Shown: positions 14,032-25,976 of the stretch, piece by piece
Numbering within the stretch: position 1 is the stretch's first letter
How the letters are laid out: each line of letters begins with the position of its first letter
From: Phaseolus vulgaris
Taxonomy: Eukaryota > Streptophyta > Magnoliopsida > Fabales > Fabaceae
Assembly: GCF_000499845.2 (NCBI RefSeq)
Contig: NC_023758.2
Coordinates: 49,438,921 to 49,502,920 of the forward strand
Direction of reading: 5' to 3'
Length of the DNA stretch: 64,000 nt
Made by a program: the position numbers and the translations under genes
The notes under the pieces: generated by a model
What the model was told of the DNA's origin: nothing
What the model saw: only the letters and a program-made list of their open reading frames with translations
Databases searched by the model: none

Positions 14032-14900
14032 CTGACAGATGTATTAAAAACTTAGTTAACAATGAGTGGACATAAAATCTCAAACTTTCCAATGAAAATA
14101 CGTGGTTCAGATCAACTTATGCATGACTTCAATCATATTCAACAGTTCAAAATCAATTCTCCTCAACTTCAAACCAAACAAACACCAAATCTCACAGAAA
14201 TCACAAATAGAGTGAAATAACAATGACATAAAGCATAACTCTGTTATATGAATTCATCAAGCAAAAATCATGCAAACTTTCGGATTCATTTCAATCATGA
14301 GAAGGACAGAAAAAAAAAAAGTAATGCAAAAAAAGCTGAAAAACAGATTAGAGAAAAATGAAGACCACCAAGAATATGCAAGCTGCATAGTTCAGTACAC
14401 ACCTAAGCAAATTATAGGTCAGGAAGAACCTTCTGAAAAGGACTTGCCCCCTCAAACAAGTCTAACCAGGTTTATACCTTCCTTAATCTTCAAGTGAACA
14501 AACGAAAAACGAAAATGATAAATTACGATTTCTGATGCTGCCCAGTAACCCGTTCAATCGACTGGAAATATTACAATTCCAAATTTCACAGAAAAGTCTA
14601 ACTTTTATGAAAAAATAGAACCTGGGGCATGTTTAAAAAAATAATAGAAAACAGAAATTGAAAGAAAGTTAGCAAACACCATTGCACCCAACACAAAGGT
14701 TTTGAAGGAGAGTGATTTGAAGCCACGGGAATCCAGAAAGTTTCAATGCAAAAAAAAAAAAAAAAAAAAACATGCAATGACATGAATGGGTGAGAAGAAT
14801 AGCAATCGAACAGAATAGATGGTGAGAAATGTGGTAGCTAGCAAATGAAAAATTGAGAAAACATTCATAAGGAAAGGAAGATAGAAAGGGAAAAAGGTAC
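14032..14900 (-). other. Leader (5' UTR) intron of ER-ANT1 with a poly(A) tract
   Basis: Upstream of the ER-ANT1 ATG the minus strand shows a good donor (CTTCAG|GTACC, exon end at 14901) and acceptor (CTGTCAG|GATTAG, exon start at 14031), suggesting an 869-bp intron within the leader. A run of about 22 A residues (plus strand) lies near 14750-14770. A TATA-like TTTATAAATA sits at about 15053-15062 on the minus strand, upstream of the leader exon. Predicted from splice motifs; no transcript evidence is available. Confidence 0.55.
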
Positions 14901-15062
14901 CTGAAGAGAAGAGAACGAAATGAGTTGAAGTGCAATGAGGATGAGATTTGAGTTTTGTTTTTATTTGATGGCAAATAACATTTTCTTCTTATTTTATGCT
15001 GTTTTTGTTGAGCGTGTGGAACAAAATTGAAACTGTAACGATAAAGTTTTCGTATTTATAAA

Positions 15063-18000
15063 TGGGAAAGGATCCAAAGATTTTAAGTGAAATAATAATT
15101 AGTAATCACAATTTCTTTAAATTTTCAACATAATTTGAGTATAATTAAAAGAAAATTAAAACTAATTTTTTAAAATATTTAAGTTACTTGTTATCTCTTA
15201 CTGATAATCTTTTATAGGAATTAAAATTAAATTTAAGCTAGTTATTAGTAAAATCAATGTTCATCCACTGTCAACAAAAAATACATTATTTAACACGCAT
15301 GACCCCTGTTCCTCACAAAGGAAAGTGAAATAAAATATATAAATATGTTCATTACATTTATGATTAACTAAATATTGATAAATTCGTTTGTGTTTGTTTT
15401 AACTATTGTGTATAATGAAATATTTAAAAATATTTGAAATAAAACTTTATTGTTATTTGATGATACATATAACATTCCATCATATGAGATATCATGTTAA
15501 GTAAGAATATTATCTTATTTGTTAGGTAAGAACATTATCTTATTTTTGTTAATGATTTTATTTATTTATTTATTTTTTATATATGATGTTAATAATCTGA
15601 TTGCATATCTTTTGTGATGACACATTTATTTTCCAACAACAAAATCTTTCAAAACAAATGTCTATGACCTTCGATCATACATATAACATTCATCATACAA
15701 GTGAGATATGAACATAATCCTATTTAAAGTGATTTCGTTTATGATTTTTTTATTTTTCATATATAAAGCTAATAATCTCCTTTCATATTATTTTGTAGTG
15801 ACAAATATGTTTTTAGAAAAAAAAATAGTTTGCCTTTGATATAATCATATAATGCGGTTAATACTAAAATTTTGACAACCAGAGTATTTCATTTGCTATT
15901 GTCCATGTTGATTTTGTTGGGAAATCAAAACAAAACATCTCTCTTTGGTGTGTATACAAAATAGACACCTGCGAAAACAATAAGTAGATAAAAGAAAATA
16001 GAATAATTACACCGATAATTTTTAACGCGAGTAAACCTTATCAACTAAGAAATAAAAATTTGCGTGACCTAGTAAAAAAGATCTCTTCACTACTTAAGAT
16101 TACAGTATTTGTTTTTCTCTCACTTTGAGGGTAACACTTACGGTTTATTTGTTTTAGAGTTAATCTCACCTAACAATTATGAAATACAATATCTCTAGTC
16201 TCTCACTAGGATTTATAATCTCACTTTATGGTGGATATCAACTCTTTATGTTGTTTTTCTCATTTGCTTGTTTTTTTCTCTCTCACAAAGAAACACCTTT
16301 TCACTTTTACATTTTCAATGTACCTTAAAAATACCATATTCAACTGTTTTGGTTGAACTTCACAGCCTTTAAGAAAGAGATAATTTGAAGACTTTGAAAA
16401 GACCTTCACTTAATATAATTAATGGATCAATTATCAAGATTCATTGGTTATGATTATAGTTATTGTAATAAGTTTCATACTTTTATTTTTTACAAGTATG
16501 ATCATGTGTTGTCTTATTTTAAATATGTGAAGTATTATTGAATGATCATGTGTTGTCTTATTTTAAATATTTTCATTTAATAATTTCACGTGGTAAATAT
16601 TAAAATTGTGACACATACCCAACAAAAACACATAAAAAAACCCATGTATATTTTATGTCTTATTATTTGTGTTTTTTTTCCTTTCATTTATATATAAATA
16701 TATGTGATTTTTCATTATCATTTTTATATTCACCAATAACTTCCATATTTAAGAATTTTTAAATATTTTATTTTACTTTTTGTAATTATTTTGATTTCTT
16801 ATTAAAACTGTAATTAAAATATTTTATTATATATATATAATACAATACAATACATGAGTTTTACTTTTTTAAATACTCATTTAATAAAATAAATATATTT
16901 TTATTTTTCTATTTGGTCGTTTAATTTATTATTGTAAGTTATGTGACTTTTTGTTTACTTCAATATGCAACTTTTTTCCTTATTGTATAAGTGTTGCTTT
17001 TAAAAATTATTTATTTTAAACTACTCTAACAAGTTAAAGATATAATTCTTTTATATTTTCCCCTACAAAAAAGTTTTTTTTTTTAATGGAAAACACATAT
17101 TTAGAATAAAATAACTCTAAAGATATGAACGGTGTTTGAAAAAAAAAATTGTATTTTCGGTAGTACGTCGTCTGAGGTAATAATTAAAATTAATAATTTT
17201 GTTTTAAAAAAGTATATTAGTTTTATGAATTTGAAACTTATAAATTATGATTATTTTTAACAAATTTTTCTTTCAATTTTGTATATTTTGATACATTTAG
17301 ATCAAGTTAGTTATTACCAGTATTGATCATGATTATGTATATTGTAAATGCTTTTAATTAAATAATTTCAAGCTGAAAACCGAATAAGTTACCTTGAGTA
17401 TGAACCAATATCAAGATTACAAATAATTAGTTACTTGGAAACGATTTTTTTTAGCATATTTATCCAAACTAAAATTAATTACAATATAATAATAATCTAT
17501 AGCTATATATAAAAAAAATCTTTGATTATTACACAAATCTATTTTTATTTTATCCTATTAATATTTTATTTTGAATATGTCAATCATTTTCTATTTTTTA
17601 AGTATTTATTAAATAACTAATTATTTTTATAATTAATTGAAAACTTTTTTATTTTATTTTATTTTTAGTAATAATATACTGTCATTCATTTTCAATTTTA
17701 AATATAGCATAGTTTCTAGGAAAACAAATTTATTGAAGTATTTTTCACATATTCATTTCTTAAAAATTATAATTTTTTATCTCTTCTTATTATTTAATTT
17801 AGTTATTATTGTTTTTTATTGTTTAATTTTTTTATTTTTCTTTACAGAAAAAATGCGGATACACCCAATAATAATAATAATAAATTGATAACATATGTAA
17901 TCCATTATTTGAAAAACTAGTTTTTTAGGTATTTAAAAGCATAGTTAAAATAATTTACGTAGAAATAATTAATAATATGATAATTATCTGATCTAAATAT

Positions 18001-18251
18001 TTTAAATTATTATTGTATAGAATAAAGCATTGTAAATGTTGTTGTGGTTGTTATATAATGAAGTTGTTTTAGAAGGCAGAGAGAGATAGAATCAAAGGAA
18101 GTCGAGGCGGCGAGAATAGAGAATCCTATCTTCTCCGTTTCTTCTTCTTCTTCTTCTTCTTCTTCTTCTTCTTCTTCTTTAAGCCTCTCAGAACGCTGTC
18201 TCGTGCTGTTGATGTGGCGTTGAAACAGAGTATCGCATCAAGACTCAATCG
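15063..18251. other. AT-rich intergenic desert upstream of TOC64
   Basis: About 3 kb of strongly AT-rich DNA with no supportable gene. It contains a diverged direct duplication (about 15460-15635 and 15665-15810, both running 'catataacattc...gatat...taataatct'). It also contains a 30-base direct repeat, ATGATCATGTGTTGTCTTAT plus TTTAAATAT, at about 16499 and 16542. The last 200 bases turn GC-richer and form the TOC64 leader, including a CTT microsatellite. Confidence 0.6.
18141..18179. repeat. (CTT)13 microsatellite in the TOC64 leader
   Basis: Thirteen uninterrupted CTT units lie about 70 bases upstream of the TOC64 ATG, so they are probably transcribed as 5' UTR. Likely length-variable between accessions. 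Confidence 0.95.
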
Positions 18252-21200
18252 ATGACGACTCAATCGGCGAACCTATGGGTTCTACTTGGGCTTGGTTTAG
18301 CTGGAATAGTTCTCATCACCAGAAAGCTCAAGAAGTCCGTCAGAGAGGATTTCGGCGCTTTCCTCCACAAGCTTCAGCTCCTTCCGCCGCCTCAGCCCGC
18401 TCCTCCCAAAGCTCCTCATCCTCTCACCGCCCTCACTTTCGCGCTCTCCGACTTGTAAACCTAACCTAATAATCACTACACTCTTTCTCTTCCTCTCTCT
18501 CTCTCTCTTCCTATTTAACAACATTTTTCATTCTCCTCTGATATCGATTTTCTTTTCAGATTTGACATCCAAGGACATGTCTCCACGTTCGGCCATCCCG
18601 ACTGGGCTAGGTCTCACGAGCCTGCTTCTTCCACTTCTCCCGCGGTTTCTGCTCTTGTCGAAGGAGGCGCTACCTGCGTTGCGACTACCGTTGTCGATGA
18701 CTTCGCTCTAGGGTTCGACCTTGCTCTTTTAATTCCTTCCAAAAACTTACGTGTTAACATCATAACTCTTCCCGTGGTCGTGTGTAAACTATGTGCTCTG
18801 CTTTTGCATGCAGGGGTTTGAATTTTGTTTTACTATTTCATGAGTTGTTTGACTCTATTTTTTGAATTTTCAGTATTGGTGGCGAAAATAAGCATTATGG
18901 AACACCGACTAATCCTGCCGTGCCTGCGCGAGTACCCGGTGGATCCTCTAGTGGTGCTGCTGTGGCTGTTGCTGCCAATTTCGTTGACTTTGCATTGGGT
19001 GAGCTTCTTCATTGTCATTATCCACTTTTTGATGTGCAACTCGCGACTTCATTGCCACTCATTGATGACATTTATAAATTGGTTATCTTATTTTCTTTTC
19101 CCACAAGTGCTTATGGTAATGTTTATCCTACCGTTTTGTTAGGACAGTTATTCCAGTTATTTTGTAATCAAGAAATACCATCTTTCTTTTGTTGTATTTT
19201 TAATTTTGTTCGTAAGAATAACTAAATATCAGAAGAATATGCTTGTTTAGTTGCCTTCTTGGTGATATCCGAGGGTTTCACGATTATATGATGTAATGGA
19301 AACTGTTTCTTATACTATTGGACCGTCATCTACAACAGGTATTGATACTACTGGTGGGGTGAGAGTACCTGCTGGATTTTGTGGCATTCTTGGATTTCGA
19401 CCTTCACATGGTGCTGTTTCACATTTGGGAATCATACCTATTTCAACAAGTCTGGACACTGTTGGTATGGACTATTCAATTTTTTAATGTAGTTTGATTT
19501 ATGAGCTTATGAGTTCAAGTGGCTGTTTAATTGATTTATATTTGAATGATTATTATTTTTATGTGTTATAAGGATAAATTGCTTGACTGCCTTTGCTTAT
19601 TAGTTAGGGCCTTTTTGTTTTTTAAATATTTCTCAGTAAGATCTTTTGAAATTTAAATACAAGTTAAGGCAATCCAAAAATATACACCAAGAAGAGGAAA
19701 AACAGATGTTCTCTTATAATTGTTATACATTCAGGCATTTTTTGTATAGTTGCTGATACTTAATTTTTGTACACGGAGGTTATTAATATACCATCTACTG
19801 CACTTTACATTTTTTTAACTCTGAAATGCCATTTTCAGGTTGGTTTGCAAGGGATCCCTCTATATTGCGTCGAGTTGGCCATATACTCTTACAAGCACCA
19901 TTTGTAGTTCAACGACCTCCTCGGCAAATAATAATTGCTGATGATTGTTTTCAGCATATAAATGTTCCTCTTGATAGGAGTTCGCAAGTGGTGGTGAAAA
20001 CTACTGAGAAGCTTTTCGGAAGTATGTCATTTTGCCCTTTAATACGGTCCCTCTTGTTTCAGTCATTATTAAAATCTCTTAACTCTTTGTGTCTCTCTGT
20101 GCATCTTTCTTTTTACAACATTATTCATGAAATCGCACACTATTAATTTGTGTTCACCGTCAACTGTCTGCAGGGCAAGTATTGAAGCACATAAATCTTG
20201 GGGACTATATAAGTTCTAGAATTCCAAGCTTGAAGGGCTGCTCTGCTCATAAAACAAACGGTGAAGTGAAAGCTTCTTCATTAGGGTTACTTGCCAACAT
20301 TATGCAATTCCTACAAAGGTTAGTCAGATTCTTTGTGATATGGAGATTCTATCATAGTTTGCAAATTTTTATTAACACTGGTTTGGAAATAATAGCATGT
20401 TTTTTATTAACACAACTTTTCTTTGAGATTGTATTATCACATTCTTTATTACTAACATTTGAGCTAACCACAAAGTAACCATGTCATACCTTCTGTTTTC
20501 AATTATTATTCATCATTGTGGGTATGAATAATTAATATTGTTGTGTTTTTATGACTGTCTGTGGAATTCTTCAATTATATGGTGACTATTTTCTGAATAT
20601 ATTTGTGCAGGCATGAATTCAAACATACACATGATGAGTGGATGAACACAGTAAAACCTGACCTAAGTCCTTCTGTTTCCACACAATTGCATGACAAATT
20701 TGAGGTATCGGATGTAGAGATTGAAAACTCCAAATCTGTTAGAAGTGAGATGCGTTCGGCTATGAATTTGCTTTTGAAGGTAATAATTTGACACCGGTCT
20801 GCACCCTACTTTCCTAAAGTCCTTATTTTGTGACAATCTTTGTGCGGTCTCAATTGAATTTGACTTGCATCTTTTAAAGTATTTAATCTTAAACAGTTTT
20901 TGAGTAACTAGATTGTTAACTGTAGAGTTTTGATAATATTTTCTCACTAAAAATAAAGGCAAGCTGCTGTAAATGCTCTTCCATGAAGTTTTCTTTTCCG
21001 TGTACGAATACTATATCCTGAGTTTCTTATAAACAAGACATTGTTGTGCTGAGTTACATAATTTTGTACACTTTCAAGGATGAAGGAATTTTGGTTATCC
21101 CCACCGTAGCTGATCCACCTCCAAAATTAGGTGGGAAGGAGATCTTATCAGAGGAATATCAGAACCGAGCATTTAGTCTATTGAGTATTGCAAGCATCTC

Positions 21201-21256
21201 AGGTTGTTGCCAGGTAAAATTTTCTCCTTGATGAAACTTGCTTAACACTATCTGGT

Positions 21257-21305
<49 letters not shown>

Positions 21306-23891
21306 TTAAAAAGAGTCTTTTTTTTGCAGAAAATTATTACCTAAATCAACATTATACTTAGGCTGTTTGTTTTTTGTTGGTGTAGAATTGAATCTAGTGA
21401 GAAAAGGCTTTGGTGGTGGTGGTTATGCATTTTTCATTTGTATTTTCTTGATTTATCCTTTCAGGTCTCAATACCATTGGGATTTTATGACAAGTATCCT
21501 ATTTCAGTGTCCTTGATAGCTAGGCATGGTGGCGATCGATTTTTACTTGACACACTACAGACTGTGTATACAACTCTCCAAGAACTGGCTGATATTGCTT
21601 CCAAAAGCAAACCATCTGAAAATGTTATCAGTAAAGAACAGTCTGCTGAATTTGCTAAAGAGAAGGTATGCCATTAAATAAATTATAGACTCAAATCTGA
21701 TTTGGACTGTAATTGTGCAATTTTACTCCCATTGTTTTACTTCTAGAACACCTCTGATTTTGAAAACTGAATGTGCAAAAATCCACACTATTTTTTGTTA
21801 TTGTATCAAGTTCGTTTTTTCTTTCTGTGGTTGATGTGTATATATTTTAATCTTATATTGATGCATATTTTACAAGTCTCATTTGGTGTACATTCATCAC
21901 AGTTATAGCTAAATGGCAAACTTACATTAACTTCTGTTGTCCTCGTCTGATCTGATGTATGGGTACAGTACAGTAACATTGCAAGTATCTTATAAATTTT
22001 AATATTGGTGTTTTTAGTTTTTACTAGTAGAACAGTTCCTGTATCTGGGTTAACATAATGTTGTATTTCCTGAAAATACTATAGGCCAGAATTATGTAAA
22101 GGAATGTTAACTTTCATTAGTTCATCAATGTCAAATGTAGATTTGAACTAGCTTTGGGACGCCATAAGTTGCCTTGACAGTCCCCTATATTATCCATTGT
22201 TTTAGGTTTAACTATCTATTCTAATGGAGGTGAACTCTGTATTGATAACCTTTGCGAAACTGTTATTGCCTTGTGAAGCTTCAGCCACCATAAATCTTGC
22301 ATATTTTATGCCCATGTTATGTTTTCAAGTTCTCTATATTTTTTGTTAAATGAATGAACCCCCAAATTAGTCCCTCAAATATAACCCCTCTCTTGAGTAG
22401 CCCCTAAAGTAATAAACCTATGCAAGCAATCCTCCAGGTATTGAGTATCCATGAGTTTAGTCCTAAAGTTTATGTATTTTAGTAAACTTCAAATTTGAAC
22501 GGTTTTTTAATATTTGGGGATTACTTACATACTTTTGTTTTTACGTTAGAGTCCTTCAGAGTATTCTTTATTAAATCACATATGGTAATGTTGGTTGTTT
22601 AATTCGGAGTTTTGCCCATTTGTTTTTCTTCTAAACCCTCTGTTTTCTATTGGTTTGCCACTAATGTCAGGGAAATCAAGCCTATAAAGATAAGCAGTGG
22701 CAGAAAGCCATTGGATTTTATACAGAAGCCATCAAACTCTGTAGTGATAATGCAACATACTATAGTAACAGGGCTCAAGCGTATCTAGAACTTGCAAGGT
22801 AATGTTTTGATTTGGCTATTTGTCAAAAGTATCTGCCAAAATCTTAATTTGTTTCCTCTGTTTATCCAGTTATCTTCAAGCTGAGGCCGATTGTACCAAG
22901 GCAATTAGTCTGGACAAAAAGGTGACTTTCTTCAAAAAGCATGTTGTGTAGAAGTTTATGGATTTTGTCATCATAGTCTTGCAAAAGCCTGTTTTCATTC
23001 CAAATATGCATGGGTTTTAATTGAAGACTACTATTCTTTGCCATGCTAAAATAAAGTTGTTATATAATTACAAAAAAACATAGTCAAGCATTTTACAGTA
23101 ACATTTGTTTATTATCTGTTTTACCCAGAATGTGAAGGCCTATTTTCGTAGAGGTACATCTAGAGAGATGCTAGGCTACTACAAGGAAGCAATTGATGGT
23201 AACATCTTTTCATTCTTTCGGACATCTTTTTGCATCTTATTATATCATTAGAAAAATTAAGGAGTGTCAATGAGCTATATGCAGTATTATTTTAAAAATG
23301 AAGCTACTAACCACTAGTGTGGTAAGCCACACATATCATTTTGTTAAAGTCATTTATGGATTCATCTTTTCTATAAGTTCTCCAAAATAGAAGGATTATT
23401 TGAAGTGACTTGGGTTCTATAGTTTCCTATTTTTTTGGAATAGAAAAGCACAAATTCTTGTTTGATAAGAGTTGCTTTTGGGAACTTTTATTTGAAGTGA
23501 CACACTGCATGTCTTTGGAATTAAATTTGCCCCAGTGCCTGTATTTCCTTGATTTCTGGTGTAGGTGCTATAATTTTGATTTAAGTACTCCTTTTTAATT
23601 TGAGATGGAAAGTCAAATATTATATTTTGAAGATTGGACTGTCCGCACTTTCACACACATTTTATGTAGTATGAAATAATTTGTGATGAAATTTGGAGTT
23701 GTACTTTCAAATTAGAGCATATTGACAGGGTTCATCTTGTTTTTTTGGGATTGTTCATATTTTGGGTAAGATATGGAAATTTTCCTAACAAAGGTTTCTG
23801 TTTTGCAGATTTTAAGCATGCCCTTGTACTTGAGCCGACCAACAAAAGGGCAGCTGCAGCTGCTGAAAGGTTGAGGAAGGTATTCCAGTAG
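18252..23891 (+). CDS. TOC64: Toc64, amidase-like TPR receptor of the chloroplast outer envelope
   Basis: Docking receptor for Hsp90-bound chloroplast preproteins. Thirteen exons: 18252-18454, 18560-18712, 18874-18998, 19339-19464, 19839-20021, 20174-20318, 20611-20779, 21079-21213, 21465-21665, 22671-22798, 22870-22921, 23129-23198, 23809-23891; 590 residues, as in the family. An N-terminal membrane anchor (residues 7-24, NLWVLLGLGLAGIVLI) is followed by an amidase-like domain and three TPR motifs from about residue 478 (AKEKGNQAYKDKQWQKAIGFY) to the end. The amidase is predicted dead: the expected catalytic Lys is Ser66 (FALSD) and the nucleophile Ser position is Gly167 (DTTGGVR), while GGSSSG (141-146) persists. 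The anchor sequence and lack of a longer mitochondrial-type N terminus favour plastid Toc64-III over mitochondrial OM64. The exon 2 donor (GG|GTTCGA) is weak but required by frame. Confidence 0.95.
21261..21304. repeat. (TG)n(TA)n compound microsatellite in TOC64 intron 8
   Basis: About 13 TG units run directly into about 8 TA units inside the intron 21214-21464. Non-coding and away from the splice sites. Confidence 0.95.
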
Positions 23892-25976
23892 GTACATAAT
23901 TTTGGCATGTGATAAGGACTTCAAATGATATTCATTGCTATAGCGGGTCCTAGTGCTGGTGCTGGTGACCTATAAGAGCAGAGACCATTAATGAGTTTCT
24001 AGTTACAATAATAGAAGAGTAATCCGACATGTGATTTCTGGAAAATGATGATGATTCTTTTGTGCTTTGAGGCATATCAATTTTTAGACATGGAAAGCAT
24101 GTATTGCAGCATCCCTTGTTCAGACTGAGTCCCAATTTTGCTGGAGGTATATATATTCGGATTGTAATCAGTCAAGTGAGGCGGTTCGTATGACTATAGC
24201 TCCCCATTTAAGTGTTTTTTTTTATTGTACTTTCACAGTTTTATAAATTGTGGCCAGTGGAAGTACCCCATTGTTAGTACTTATAACTTCAAGTGAGCAC
24301 ATGCTCACAGCTCCTTTATTATTTTACGCAGTTGAACCATTTCGTTAGATAGTGCCAAGATCTTAGTTACATTAGATGCTTTCATCCCAACTATGTTATC
24401 ATAACTGCCTCCACTTTTACTCAAGCTGTTATTAGGGTTCATGCTTTCTTGCTCTTCAATATTTTCATGATTTTTTTATATTGAATTTCTTTGATGTCTT
24501 TCTTCCAAGAATTCATAAATGGTATCAAAGTCTGGTTTCTCTTGGTGATGAACTTGGACGAGTATGACACAAAAAAATGAATAATCCTAAATTTGTACAT
24601 TTTTTTTTTTTTTCATTTTAAGAAAGTGTGAATTGTTGTAGAAGGTCAATACAAAGGGAAACCTAAGATACTTATAATTTAAAAATTTCTTATGCTTGAG
24701 ATGGAGGTACCAATGTGTATACAACTTACATTTGGGAAAAATTTGTTAGGAATTCAAGATACTCATAATTTAAAATTTCCTTATGCTTGAGATGGAGGTA
24801 TACCAATGTGAAAAAAACTTACATTTAGAAAAAAGAGTGTTAGGAATTCAAGGTAACTTCAAAGTCATACGTTATGTAAAAAAATAATAAGATAAATAAT
24901 ACATTAAACAAAAATACAAAAACTCGTTACCTAAGGTTTTAGTTCGAAATGAATGTCTTAATGGCTTACATGTTTGTTATGTCTTATTGGTATTGAAATT
25001 CTCTAAAATGTGCTATCAAATAATTAAAGAACGTACAAATTTACAACGTATACGTTAGCAAACTAGGTATAATTCAAACGATTTTTCATTAAAGCTCATT
25101 ACTTTTATTGATTTTTGAATTAATTCAAACTCTACAAAAATTAAAATATCACTCAAACTAATCTAACTAGTCTGGAATAAATTTTATTTATATGTAAATA
25201 TACAAAATTGTATTAAAAAAATTACACCTAATTATATCATTATAAAATATAAATAATTATTTTTGTATTGTGATTGAATTACATTAACAAAAGAATAGCA
25301 AAAAATGTATAATAAAAATATAAGTAATTTGGTTTAGATTGTTTATATTTGTAAATCATAAATTCATAATCAGATAATATTAGATTAATTGATTTAGTTC
25401 GAATTGAACTGAATCCAATTAAACTAAAAATTCGAACCAATTTAATTGCTTTTAATTTAAATTATAACAACGGAATTCTTTATTTGTCTAAATTTTAAAA
25501 AAATGCGAACAGGCAAAGTAGTCTCTGAAGAGAATATTGTCATATGATTTTTTATTTTCTATATAATTAAAATATTAAATATTTGATTAAAATATTATAT
25601 TATATAATACAAACATTTTAACAATTAAATTAGACAGTTGAGTTATAAAGTAGTATAATAATTAAAAGGGCACAAGGATATAGAACTATTAAATGTTAAC
25701 GTTAAATACGATCAAAACAATAAACACTTAAATAAAAATGTTAAGCAGGATTAATATAGACAAAAGAAAAACGAAAGCAAACACCTGTAACTTTTCTGTA
25801 TGGAATTAGAGACAAGCCAGTTCTCATCTATACAACGAACGTGTTCTTGCACATATTTACCAAACCAAAAGCATGCACCTTTAAAATTCAAAATATTGCA
25901 TATTTAGATGCCTGGAAACTTGGGACATACCAGAATCCTATAGTATACTTTGATTTGACAAACAGATATTGTTATC
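23892..25976. other. Convergent 3' region between TOC64 and HROB-like genes
   Basis: Probable TOC64 3' UTR, then AT-rich intergenic DNA from about 24.55 kb. It includes a roughly 100-bp tandem duplication (about 24655-24760 and 24761-24855). No gene is supportable. Confidence 0.6.
24655..24856. repeat. About 100-bp tandem duplication
   Basis: Two adjacent copies share 'agatact(t/c)ataatttaaa', 'ttatgcttgagatggaggta', 'accaatgtg', 'acttacattt' and 'gttaggaattcaag' in the same order with small indels. Non-coding. Confidence 0.75.
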
